Source of the DNA: Ramazzottius varieornatus
Lineage: Eukaryota; Tardigrada; Eutardigrada; Parachela; Ramazzottiidae
DNA: 64,000 nucleotides
Assembly (NCBI GenBank): GCA_001949185.1
Contig: BDGG01000008.1
Location: 369,648 to 433,647 of the forward strand
Direction: 5' to 3'
Positions 37,278-46,138 of this stretch are shown here, piece by piece (position 1 is the stretch's first letter; the number at the start of each line of letters is the position of its first letter). Below the pieces are notes generated by a model. It did not search any database. It was given only the letters and a program-made list of their open reading frames with translations, and was not told where the DNA came from. A program made the position numbers and the translations under genes.

Positions 37278-39472
37278 ATGGGTCCCGTTAAATCCTTCGT
37301 TGCGGCGATCCTGCTTTTTGCGAGCGGACAAGGATCCTACGCTTGGCGCCAACCGCGTGAGGTCAGCACCAACTTTCAGATTTACTTTTGTTGATCCATT
37401 TATCTGCTGAAAATTCAGAATTATTTTTACGTTACCTTTTCTTGGTTTTAGGGTCGTCAGTATACGGAAAATTTGTCTCCGGCTGCTCCTGCACAACAAA
37501 CAGGTGTCTCCTATGGAGGGAGTTCGCCGAGCTCTTACGATTCGTCCGGCACAACTTATGGCGGTGGTGCTACCACCACCATGACCCCCTCATACGGCGG
37601 AAGCTCGTACGGGGGCTCTCCAACATCTAGCGGCTACGGTGGCTCTGCTCCTACCACCTCAGCTCCCGCCTATGGTGGAGGCTCTTCTTATAGTGGAGGC
37701 GGAGGTTCGCCAATGTACGGCGGTAGTCCGCCAGCAAGCTATTCTGCCCCTACCACCTCAGCTCCCGCCTATGGTGGAGGCTCTTCTTATAGTGGAGGCG
37801 GAGGTTCGCCAATGTACGGCGGTAGTCCGCCAGCAAGCTATTCTGCCCCTACCACCTCAGCTCCCGCCTATGGTGGAGGCTCTTCTTATAGTGGAGGCGG
37901 AGGTTCGCCAATGTACGGCGGTAGTCCGCCAGCAAGCTATTCTGCCCCTACCACCTCAGCTCCCGCCTATGGTGGAGGCTCTTCTTATAGTGGAGGCGGA
38001 GGTTCGCCAATGTACGGCGGTAGTCCGCCAGCAAGCTATTCTGCCCCTACCACCTCAGCTCCCGCCTATGGTGGAGGCTCTTCTTATAGTGGAGGCGGAG
38101 GTTCGCCAATGTACGGCGGTAGTCCGCCAGCAAGCTATTCTGCCCCTACCACCTCAGCTCCCGCCTATGGTGGAGGCTCTTCTTACAGTGGCGGCGGAGG
38201 TTCGCCAATGAGCGGCGGATATGGCGGTAGCCCCGCCCCTGCTAGCTATGGTTCCACGCCGATGTCCGGTGGATATGGCGGCTCTCCACCATCCAGCTAT
38301 GGTTCGGCTACTACCAAAGCTTCTTATGGCGGTGGTAGTTCATACGGAGATTCTCCTGCTTCGAGCGGCTCATCCTACGGAGCGTCGCCGTCAATGTACT
38401 CTTCCTCGTATGGAGGTACTGTACCTGACCTCAACGCTTAACTAATTTTGAAGTTTTCGACAATGACTTTAATCAACATCTTACTGTTTAATTTCAAGGT
38501 TCATCTGGAGGAAGCTCGTACGGCAGCTCTCCCTCCTCGTCGTATGTTTCACCCTCCTCCTATAGCGGCTCTTCATACGGCAGCCCTTCGATGTCTCCGT
38601 CAAGCTATGGCTCTGGCTCATATAGCGACGGAGCTTCGACTACCACTAGCGCAGCTGGATTATTCTTCGCCTACAAGTTTCCATACAACGCTCCATACTT
38701 CAATCCTATGGACAGTCGCAATCTTGCTGCACTTCTTGGCACTCAATCAAATGGCAATAGCGGTTCTGGTGGAATGGGAAATGGCGGCTCTTCTTATGGT
38801 GGAGGCTCTTCTTACGGTGGAGGCTCTTCTTACAGTGGAGGCGGAGGTTCGCCAATGTACGGCGGTAGTCCGCCAGCAAGCTACTCTGCCCCTACCACCT
38901 CAGCTCCCGCCTATGGTGGAGGCTCTTCTTATAGTGGAGGCGGAGGTTCGCCAATGTACGGCGGTAGTCCGCCAGCAAGCTATTCTGCCCCTACCACCTC
39001 AGCTCCCGCCTATGGTGGAGGCTCTTCTTATAGTGGAGGCGGAGGTTCGCCAATGTACGGCGGTAGTCCGCCAGCAAGCTATTCTGCCCCTACCACCTCA
39101 GCTCCCGCCTATGGTGGAGGCTCTTCTTACAGTGGCGGCGGAGGTTCGCCAATGTACGGCGGTAGTCCGCCAGCAAGCTATTCTGCCCCTACCACCTCAG
39201 CTCCCGCCTATGGTGGAGGCTCTTCTTACAGTGGCGGCGGAGGTTCGCCAATGTACGGCGGTAGTCCGCCAGCAAGCTATTCTGCCCCTACCACCTCAGC
39301 TCCCGCCTATGGTGGAGGCTCTTCTTACAGTGGCGGCGGAGGTTCGCCAATGTACGGCGGTAGTCCGCCAGCAAGCTATTCTGCCCCTACCACCTCAGCT
39401 CCCGCCTATGGTGGAGGCTCTTCTTACAGTGGAGGCGGAGGTTCGCCAATGAGCGGCGGATATAGTGGGTAG
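37278..39472 (+). CDS. Secreted Gly/Ser/Tyr-rich repeat protein
   Basis: Exons 37278-37361, 37452-38415 and 38499-39472 (phases 0 and 1) give 673 residues. A signal peptide (VAAILLFASGQGSYA) is followed by two arrays of a 33-residue repeat built from APTTSAPAYGGGSSYSGGGG and SPMYGGSPPASYS, one array in each large exon. Between them, after the intron, comes a non-repeat segment FFAYKFPYNAPYFNPMDSRN, which shares FNPMDSRNL with the neighbouring Thr-rich protein. Composition recalls cuticle, silk or adhesive proteins; the exact role is unknown. The repeat units are almost identical in DNA, so array length in the assembly may be unreliable. The frame stops at 39470 right after a GGATATAGTGGG that carries one extra base relative to the end of the first array. 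Confidence 0.82.
37647..38210 (+). repeat. 99-bp coding tandem repeat, array 1
   Basis: Unit starts at 37647, 37746, 37845, 37944, 38043 and 38142: five full 99-bp units and one that changes after PMSGG. Units differ by very few bases. A second frame (reading PLPPQLPPMVEALL) is also open across the whole array. Confidence 0.9.
38839..39461 (+). repeat. 99-bp coding tandem repeat, array 2
   Basis: A partial first unit is followed by six APTTSAPA-type units with the same 99-bp sequence as array 1, in the next exon. Units differ mainly at TATAGTGGAGG versus TACAGTGGCGG, so variants have spread within the array. Confidence 0.9.
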
Positions 39473-40050
39473 TGCGCCAGCCAGCTGTGTCGCACCGGCT
39501 ACTTCTGCTCCTGCATAGTGCGCCAGGTTGAAGCGAGGATCGAGCGCTGGCTATGGTGGCCGTAAATTTATTTCGCATTTTGTTCCGATGTCTGAGATAG
39601 ACCATAAATTATGATTTTCAGGTAGCGTTTTTTGGGTACGGAGTGAAATGTTTTCCGATATCATAGTGGTATGTGCAGTATAGCTGATGCAAAGTAAACA
39701 GAGGACACTGTGCTTTGCAAACCTTTGCTATTAAGGGCAGAACGTTCCAGTTTATACGTGCAAAAAATACAGGTGCAGCCTTAGAGTCACCGCCGTACGT
39801 GCCGTTATTTGTTTGCGATCGACGATCAGCGGACTTGGCACGCTGATCGCCATAGTTCAATTATTCTGTCAGTTATTGGGCACTAAAAGCTGTTTTTGGT
39901 TCGTGAAGGTCGCGTGATGAATCACTCGCACTTGCACCTGTTTATCAATTTTGGCATTCTGACTTGACTGTACAATAATTAGTAGTTCAATCAGGACAAG
40001 ACTGCATAGGTAACATCAAAGAGGAAAACTGGTCAATCTGGGTTCAGAGG
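39473..40050. other. Intergenic, begins with repeat-like remnant
   Basis: The first about 60 bp still read as Gly/Ser/Pro/Ala codons in the shifted frame (GSAPASCVAPATSAPA then TAG), a probable former C-terminus of the upstream gene. The remainder shows nothing coding. Confidence 0.4.
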
Positions 40051-40772
40051 TCAAACGTAAATGCGGCTGAGTGCCATAAGGAAAGCGGTCGAGAGTCCCA
40101 TTACGACATTGGCGCCAACTGTCGATCCTGAATTGTAGTAACCACCTTGATATCCGGATCCGGTATTACCGCTCACATCATTGTTCTGAAGTTGCGTGGC
40201 GGACCAAGAGTTACAATTATCGAAATTGCATCGACAGGTTCGGGAAATCCGTTGGTTCTCCGTGTAAGACTGGCAGCTGGACGAACGGGCCCCCAACGGC
40301 GGACTGTACAGACCAATACCGGTGTTCAAGTCGGAGCTCCGGAAGCATCCACGGTTGATCGTTGGAACCACAGTGGCTATAGTGAAAAAAAATACACACG
40401 TAAGATAAACCAGCCTGAAATTGATGAAATTTTGTAAATCTGGGATGAGTTTTCCGGTACGTACACTGGGCGATTCCAGCAATGGGCAAAGTGACCGCTG
40501 TCACACGACAAATGTCCTCGTCGTTTCTACATTGCTGCAGCATTCCAGCGTTTACCCTCGAACAGTCTTGACCAGTCTGGAGTACAGGAATGCAGGTGTA
40601 ACACTGAAGGGAGTGCACGCCTGAAAATTCATCATTGTTACATACTGTCCCTTCCACTTCCCGGTCTCAGATCAGCCGTAAGAGAAACAGCATCAACTTT
40701 TTGGCCAGACTCACCTAAGAGTGACAGGAGAGATACCAGGGCAAGAGCCAGGATAGTTCCGAAGTTATCCAT
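40051..40772 (-). CDS. Ly6/uPAR three-finger protein, probably GPI-anchored
   Basis: Exons 40715-40772, 40465-40620 and 40051-40376 (phases 1 and 1) give 179 residues. The signal peptide is MDNFGTILALALVSLLSLLG. The cysteine pattern fits the three-finger fold: an initial LQCYTC, further Cys in the loops, then CRCNFDNCN, the CxC...CN end that marks Ly6 domains. After a Gly/Asn/Tyr-rich spacer the protein ends in a hydrophobic stretch (VGANVVMGLSTAFLMAL), consistent with a GPI-attachment signal. Such proteins act at the cell surface in signalling, septate-junction assembly or receptor modulation; which of these applies cannot be told. It is convergent with the secreted repeat protein gene. Confidence 0.83.
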
Positions 40773-41834
40773 GCTAACGATTAGGGCGAGCGGCCTCACA
40801 AAAAAATATCTTTCGGCAGTTTTTGTCACGCGTCTGAGCTGAGAAGTGTACCAGCGCGTAAAACAAAATCGTGCGTGATTCTGTTAAACAACCGCTAAGT
40901 ATTTTGAATCTTGGCAGAGCTGAACAATTTTTGACGATGCAGAGGACGTAATGAAGCACTCTCACTCTGCGTCCCGGCTGCCACAACCTACTGTATTACC
41001 TCTAAGGTTTCGCGCAGTTACGTGACAGATCAGTGAATTACACCCGGGGCCTCGTATCACTGATTGTTTGATTGTGGCACATTCCCACTGCTTGATTGGC
41101 CAGGAAGTTTTGATTGATGGCAGTGAAGTTTTTTATCCCCGCCACGCAATATTTACTGGCCTGTCACGTGACTGCGCGAAACCTTAGAGGGAATACAGTA
41201 CTTTTTTGCCATCGTGGTAAAAGCCGCGCTGCCTATCAACATTCCATGAATCATGCTGATTCTACACAAGCTGAAAATCCTTGTACGCGCAGTAATCGAG
41301 AAAAGAAGACTAGACGCCCAGTGTGATTCATTTTTTTCAAAAACCAGTTCGGCGAAGACCATCGCGAAGCGCGGCTTTATGTACTATGATCATAACAACA
41401 CAAAAACACTCGGCGGAGTATCTTCCACTGTACAAACGTTTCGACGTCGTCAACGAAAACATCCATCTTTTTGACATCATGGATTTATGATACCGTATAT
41501 GGTTTGACGACACAGCTTTTCTTCCATTTTTACGCAGCCAAGATCAACAACAGTTTCGTGAATGGTCAGAACTTCGAAAAGTTTCACGAGATCGGAAAAC
41601 AAGTACGAAATACTGTTCGAAAAATTTTGATCGTTGTGACACATAACTAGCTCGAAGGAACAGAAGGTAAAACCAGAAGGACAAAATTTTAGAACTAAAA
41701 TAATTTGCGACGTCAAAAGGACTAAAGAACTGCAGAAGATGTATTATTTTCGAATGAACAAATGAATTTCGCGAAAAATATGTACAGGAAAAGTGTGGCT
41801 TCAGTTGTTGCATTATCACAAATATTAACGGTTC
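40773..41834. other. Intergenic between Ly6 and FAM134-like genes
   Basis: About 1.06 kb. It includes the likely 3' UTR of the FAM134-like gene, where 41773-41819 is one copy of a 47-bp inverted duplication. Nothing else is supported. Confidence 0.45.
41773..41819 (-). repeat. 47-bp inverted duplication, copy A
   Basis: Matches the reverse complement of 43906-43952 at 45 of 47 positions (core GTGTGGCTTC, TGTTGCATTATCAC). The two copies flank the FAM134-like gene. Confidence 0.85.
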
Positions 41835-43672
41835 TTAGGGATTCTTCGTCTTCTTTCGATGACGCTTCAGAGTTCCGTTAGAAGTGTACTGCGATCCCTG
41901 GTTACTCTCGGAAGCTCCATCTGCATCGAAGTCGTCGTCGTCGTCGTCGGGTAAGTCGTCCAGTTCACCGTCATCGAACATTTCTACATCGGAAGGGATG
42001 GGTGAAGTGTCGTCATCTGTCGGGTAGGCAGCGTTCTGCACGTCTTCCCCTCCTTCGACAATCACAGGTTCATACTGAGATTCATTAAGCATGGAAGCTT
42101 GCGAGACTTCCAGGTTGTGGAGAGCCTCTTCGGCGAACACCGAAACGTCCAGGTCTCGGTCCGTCACTAGAACCCATAGACTGTAATTTTATTGGATCTC
42201 GAAGTGCGGTTTCACAGCTAGCTTACCGGCACTATCCAAAGTGTTACTGCGGATCCTCACACTAAAGTCTCGCGACACTTCGTTGACATTCGGCATATAG
42301 GCTTCGAGCTCGGCAGTTTCGTTCGCCGGTGGTTGAAACATCTCCGCAGCTTTAGCCTTTAGGAAGCTGCCTTCGAAAAACCTTCTGAAGATCGGTGACG
42401 AACTCAGCAACACACCTGGAAACGGAAAATGGTGAAGACCTCGGATCAGAAGAGCTGAATACAGCCCTTACAGTGCTATGGCCCAACCCACGAAACTTAC
42501 AAGATCGGTACTAAGTCGCGCAGTTTTCCACTATTATTACCTATAAGCTTGCGCCACTTTATATAACGACTTCGCGCGTTTCGTTTGCCGGCCTCCTGTT
42601 AATGCACGTTTTCAGGACTGAGATATCTGTTGACTGATACGTACAGGCAGCGTAAACGACCGCGGCGTCATCCATAGCTTGTCCGATTAGGAACGTGACC
42701 AGGAAGAAACTGTTGGCGAGCCAGAAGAACTAGATTGACATAAGAAAACAGATTCAAAGACCGGAAGTAGTCCGAAGTACCCGTAATCTAAATATACTTT
42801 TTTCCTGACATACTTACAGTTAGCCTTTCGTCATGACGCAGCTGCGCAAGACGTCCAACAAGGCGAAGGATGAGTGAGGTAGTTGAACTGGCAATATCCC
42901 GCAACCTCAACGTATTGATTTCTCCAATCACTGCAAGCAAGAAAGAGCGTGCAAACGGGAGCGATAAAAATAGGTTTGCGTTCACATGATCAATCTGCGT
43001 GGTTTCGATCAAGATCGGTCACCTTCGCTTCGTATCGACTTGCAAAAAACACATACACAACAAGCACACACATGACCAACGATTCCGCGTATACGGTACT
43101 CCATAACCCTCGTCAAGAGACGCACAACACTAACAGACGCATGACGACACAGCACGTGCGGATTAATTCACACTGCGTCGATCAAAGCTCACTGACGCAA
43201 GACGTCACACTGTGAACCCGTAGTTCCCTTTGTTAGGCTGAACGAGCATCCAAATTCTCCTTACCTCGCGCAGAATATTCTTTTTCAAATTCAAACAGCA
43301 GAATCCCGATGGAAAGGCTTAGGAATACATAAAACAGCGGCTGGTGTGGCTCGAAGTGGCAGATCCTGGGAAGAAAAACAACAAACACGATCAGTGGTCG
43401 AACCGTCCTCGACCGACGTACACAACCGGAACACGAGACTATCGCATCGGCCCACTCCCGACTACGGGAAAGGTAACCGGGCCCCCACTCTGGAAGGGGG
43501 TCTGGAAGGTGGTCAGGAAGTGCCACTCGAATAGGACAAACGAATTTCGAAGCAGATAGAAACGAAGAATGGACACCTACAGGTAGACGCATGTGATGAG
43601 AGCGCTCAACAAGCCCGAAGCTGCAATGGTAAACCAGTCTTCATCTTCCTCGACGGTGGTCAGATGATCCAT
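41835..43672 (-). CDS. Reticulon-homology membrane protein, FAM134-like
   Basis: Exons 43581-43672, 43265-43365, 42818-42930, 42645-42729, 42227-42415 and 41835-42166; phases agree, giving 303 residues. Two hydrophobic hairpins lie at about residues 14-58 (SGLLSALITCVYL, LFYVFLSLSIGILLFEF) and 103-135 (FFWLANSFFLVTFLIGQ, AAVVYAACVLL), joined by an amphipathic stretch. The C-terminal half is soluble and very acidic, with a run of six Asp (a GTC repeat in the DNA). This hairpin-helix-hairpin-acidic tail layout resembles reticulon-homology ER-phagy receptors of the FAM134/RETREG group. SQYEPVIVE offers a YxxV LC3-interacting-type motif. The assignment rests on architecture; ARL6IP1-like or an unrelated ER protein remain possible. 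Confidence 0.7.
42480..42593. repeat. CAAGTGGCGCA palindromic element, copy 5 (FAM134-like intron 4)
   Basis: 114 bp. The left arm has ACGAAACTTACAAGATCGGT then CTAAGTCGCGCAG. The right arm in reverse complement has GGCAAACGAA, GTCGTTATATAAAGTGGCGC and AAG. More diverged than copies 2-4 but the same layout and length. Confidence 0.65.
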
Positions 43673-44630
43673 AATCACTAAAAGAGACTAGCGTATCAAC
43701 ACAACGTTGAATATTAATGGCCGAAAAAAGGCCAGCTGATAGTGCTACGGTACATCGTCGTCCGAGAGAACCACAACAAATCTTCGTTTAATGAACTAGC
43801 CATGCGTCATACCGACAGGCTATGTGAAAGCGTGCGGCATGTGATCGGGGAACAGCGCTGATCATGTGAGCATATGTCAAAGTGCTAAATACGCTATGTA
43901 CTCAAGTGATAATGCAACAACCGAAGCCACACTTTTCCTGTACATATTTTCCGCTACGAGTAAGTCACCGAACTGGAGGATGCAGTTCTGGTACGTCGGA
44001 AGCCCTTCCGTATAACGGCGCAAAGGTTCTGGGCTCAGAAGCCCACGCCAAGAAGGTGGATCGCGATCGGAAGCAACTAACTTGAATGAGTCCACTTCTT
44101 CCTCGTTGCCCGAATAGAAGCTTCAGTTACGGTCCTTTTCTCTTCGTGAAGTACCTTGCTTTGACGAGATCACCGTGTCTATTAGTTTGACGGTCAGATG
44201 AAGCTCTTTAGCTCAAAGTTCTGTGTGCACGTGATGGCGACCTCGTAACATGACATGCGAGATAGGGAAGTAGTCCATCAGGTGTTGGCGCTTGCGGTGT
44301 CAATGAGTTCTTTGTTATCTGGCGATGAGGTTCTAACGATGAATAACTGAGTATAACTTGACGACTTCATAAAAGGGCTCGTCAGCCTAATTACCCATCT
44401 CGAAGGAAAGATGTCTGCTGATTATTTTTTATCAATTTTTCCCTCGAGCTCGTGGTGAATTGCGCATGTGTCGGATGTATGATCGATCGTTGATAGTTCT
44501 TCCGGCAATCGTGCTTTGTGCTTCGAGCTCCTGAGGGTAACTGATTTCCGAATTTAAAAGTTAATTGAACAATTTCACAAAAGTCTAAGTGTATAATCTC
44601 ACTTATTCCCTCGGTGCTACAAAAGTGAAC
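43673..44630. other. Divergent intergenic region, FAM134-like/RING
   Basis: About 960 bp between two divergent start codons, so both promoters should be here. Contains copy B of the 47-bp inverted duplication. No TATA box or exon is clear. Confidence 0.45.
43906..43952 (+). repeat. 47-bp inverted duplication, copy B
   Basis: Inverted partner of 41773-41819; see that entry. It lies about 230 bp upstream of the FAM134-like start codon. Confidence 0.85.
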
Positions 44631-45272
44631 ATGGCGCGAAGATGGATGGAACGCGTCTTTGTTTCGTCGTCTTTCGCGCACCTTGCTGGTTCGACGAACT
44701 CACTTCCGGATGGCGCTGAACAAGTATCTCCTTCCACATCACCCAGTACTCTCAGTCTATCTTCTCCGTGTGCCGAAGGAGTAATGCTCCAGTCCGAAGC
44801 AATATCTCCCTCCTCAACGTCAAGACCTGTCCCGATACCAAGCCGACTGAACGACACCACCGAGAGCGAAGTTGACTCGGTTTTCGGAAGTTGCGAAGGA
44901 AGTGTAGGTTGCTCCATGAGTTCTTGTCTGTCTGAAAGACTGCAGCTTCAACTTCAAGCAAGGCAACGCCGTGACACCGTCGACGGTGAGTCGCAAACGG
45001 AAAATGCGCCTGGTTCTTTTTCGCCAGCGGAAATGGACTACATGCGTGAAGAGTACGGAAGAGCCGTCTCCCAGGCGGAAGATGCGATGAAATGCATTAT
45101 TTGTCTCACCCACCCACGAGCCATCTTGCTCTCACCTTGCCATCATGTTGTCACATGCGTCCTGTGCACGAAACAGCTCCCCCTGGTCAGTACATTAACT
45201 GGGGCCTTGAAGACCCAGTGTCCACTTTGTCGAAAAACGGTCAGCAAGACTACGAAAGTGTTCCTAAGCTAA
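44631..45272 (+). CDS. RING-finger protein, putative E3 ubiquitin ligase
   Basis: An intronless 213-residue protein. The N-terminal about 130 residues are Ser-rich and probably disordered; a Gln/Leu-rich stretch (RLQLQLQARQRR) follows. A C-terminal RING at about residues 158-205 has CIICLTHPRAILLSPCHHVV, then C-x2-C (CVLC) and the final CPLC pair. Cys-x2-Cys, Cys-His-His and the two later CxxC pairs supply the expected zinc ligands of a C3HC4-type RING as found in MGRN1/cIAP-like E3 ligases. The substrate is unknown. The ATG at 44631 is preferred over non-ATG extension. A poly(A) signal lies 194 bp after the stop. Confidence 0.82.
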   Translation: MARRWMERVFVSSSFAHLAGSTNSLPDGAEQVSPSTSPSTLSLSSPCAEGVMLQSEAISPSSTSRPVPIPSRLNDTTESEVDSVFGSCEGSVGCSMSSCLSERLQLQLQARQRRDTVDGESQTENAPGSFSPAEMDYMREEYGRAVSQAEDAMKCIICLTHPRAILLSPCHHVVTCVLCTKQLPLVSTLTGALKTQCPLCRKTVSKTTKVFLS

Positions 45273-45465
45273 AACTGTTCAACTTCCGGTTTCCAGAAGA
45301 ACCTGTTCACTTACAGTACAGTCGTGCCTTTTGACTCTTGTCTGTAATTGAAGCGCCGTTCGTTCTGATAGAATTTTGAAATTAGCAGTAGCAAAATCAA
45401 GAATTCGGCAGTTTATGACGTGTCAAGGAAATCTAAAAATTCGATATGGACAAAATAGAACGATA

Positions 45466-45471
45466 AATAAA
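45466..45471 (+). terminator. Poly(A) signal of the RING gene
   Basis: AATAAA 194 bp downstream of the stop codon at 45270-45272. Confidence 0.45.
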
Positions 45472-45923
45472 AATATCCAAATAGTTGTATTGCTGGAAGA
45501 GCACATGAGCAAAAGAACAAGATTGGCGGCATGCCTATACATCCATGCTGAACCGTTCTACACGATAAGCTACCACCAATAAAAGAGCAAAGCAAAAACA
45601 TGTTTACTATAAAACATAAATCTTTGATATAGATAAAAACGTCAGTGTAAAACAAGAGAAGAACTAGATAGTTTAACAAGAGCTACACTTGGCTTCCCAT
45701 CAGCGCAGCTGCGGACGGCGACGTTATGGGCTTTGCTATCACGCGGCGACCCGCGTACCCGTAAACGTTTTCTGGAGGACGCCCACCGTTATGCAGTGGT
45801 ATTCTGTCTTGCTCGCGTATTTGACCAAGCTGCCTACAAAATCCAATCAAATATCATCCCATGTTCAGTTAACGGGTACTTTAATTTCTTTTTTACGGTA
45901 ACTTTCAGCACAATATTTGAGAT

Positions 45924-46029
45924 GTCGGCAAAAACCCTCGGCACGATCGCTATCCCAAGTGGCGCAGTTTTCATTCCCATCGGCTCGAAATATGCGCCAC
46001 TTCGGTGACAATCATTTCCAGACCTGCCA
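45924..46029. repeat. CAAGTGGCGCA palindromic element, copy 6 (intergenic)
   Basis: About 106 bp. The left arm is GGCAAAAACCCTCGGCACGA then TCGCTATCCCAAGTGGCGCA. The right arm in reverse complement is GGAAATGATTGTCACCGAAG then TGGCGCATA. The loop has GTTTTCATT and GGCTCGAAA. It belongs with the calponin-intron copy. Confidence 0.75.
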
Positions 46030-46138
46030 GCCTCCACTTTTTGTTCTTTTTGGTCTTTGTTTTGTCAATCTGCTCAGCATATTTTAATATAAAAAATCTA
46101 GCTCACGCAAACACCGTACAACATTTGAGCAAACAAAA

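Larger units (their letters stand above)
45273..46138. other. Convergent intergenic region, RING/PAR-3
   Basis: Contains the RING-gene poly(A) signal, one palindromic element (45.9 kb) and the PAR-3 3' flank. No exon is supported. Confidence 0.5.

Noticed and set aside
37639-39452. Long alternative-frame ORFs reading PLPPQLPPMVEALL repeats
   Set aside because: They are shadows of the 99-bp repeat. The other frame has a signal peptide, consistent splicing and the shared FNPMDSRNL motif.
37647-39461. CRISPR-like array
   Set aside because: The 99-bp units are contiguous, in frame and without unique spacers, in a spliced eukaryotic gene.
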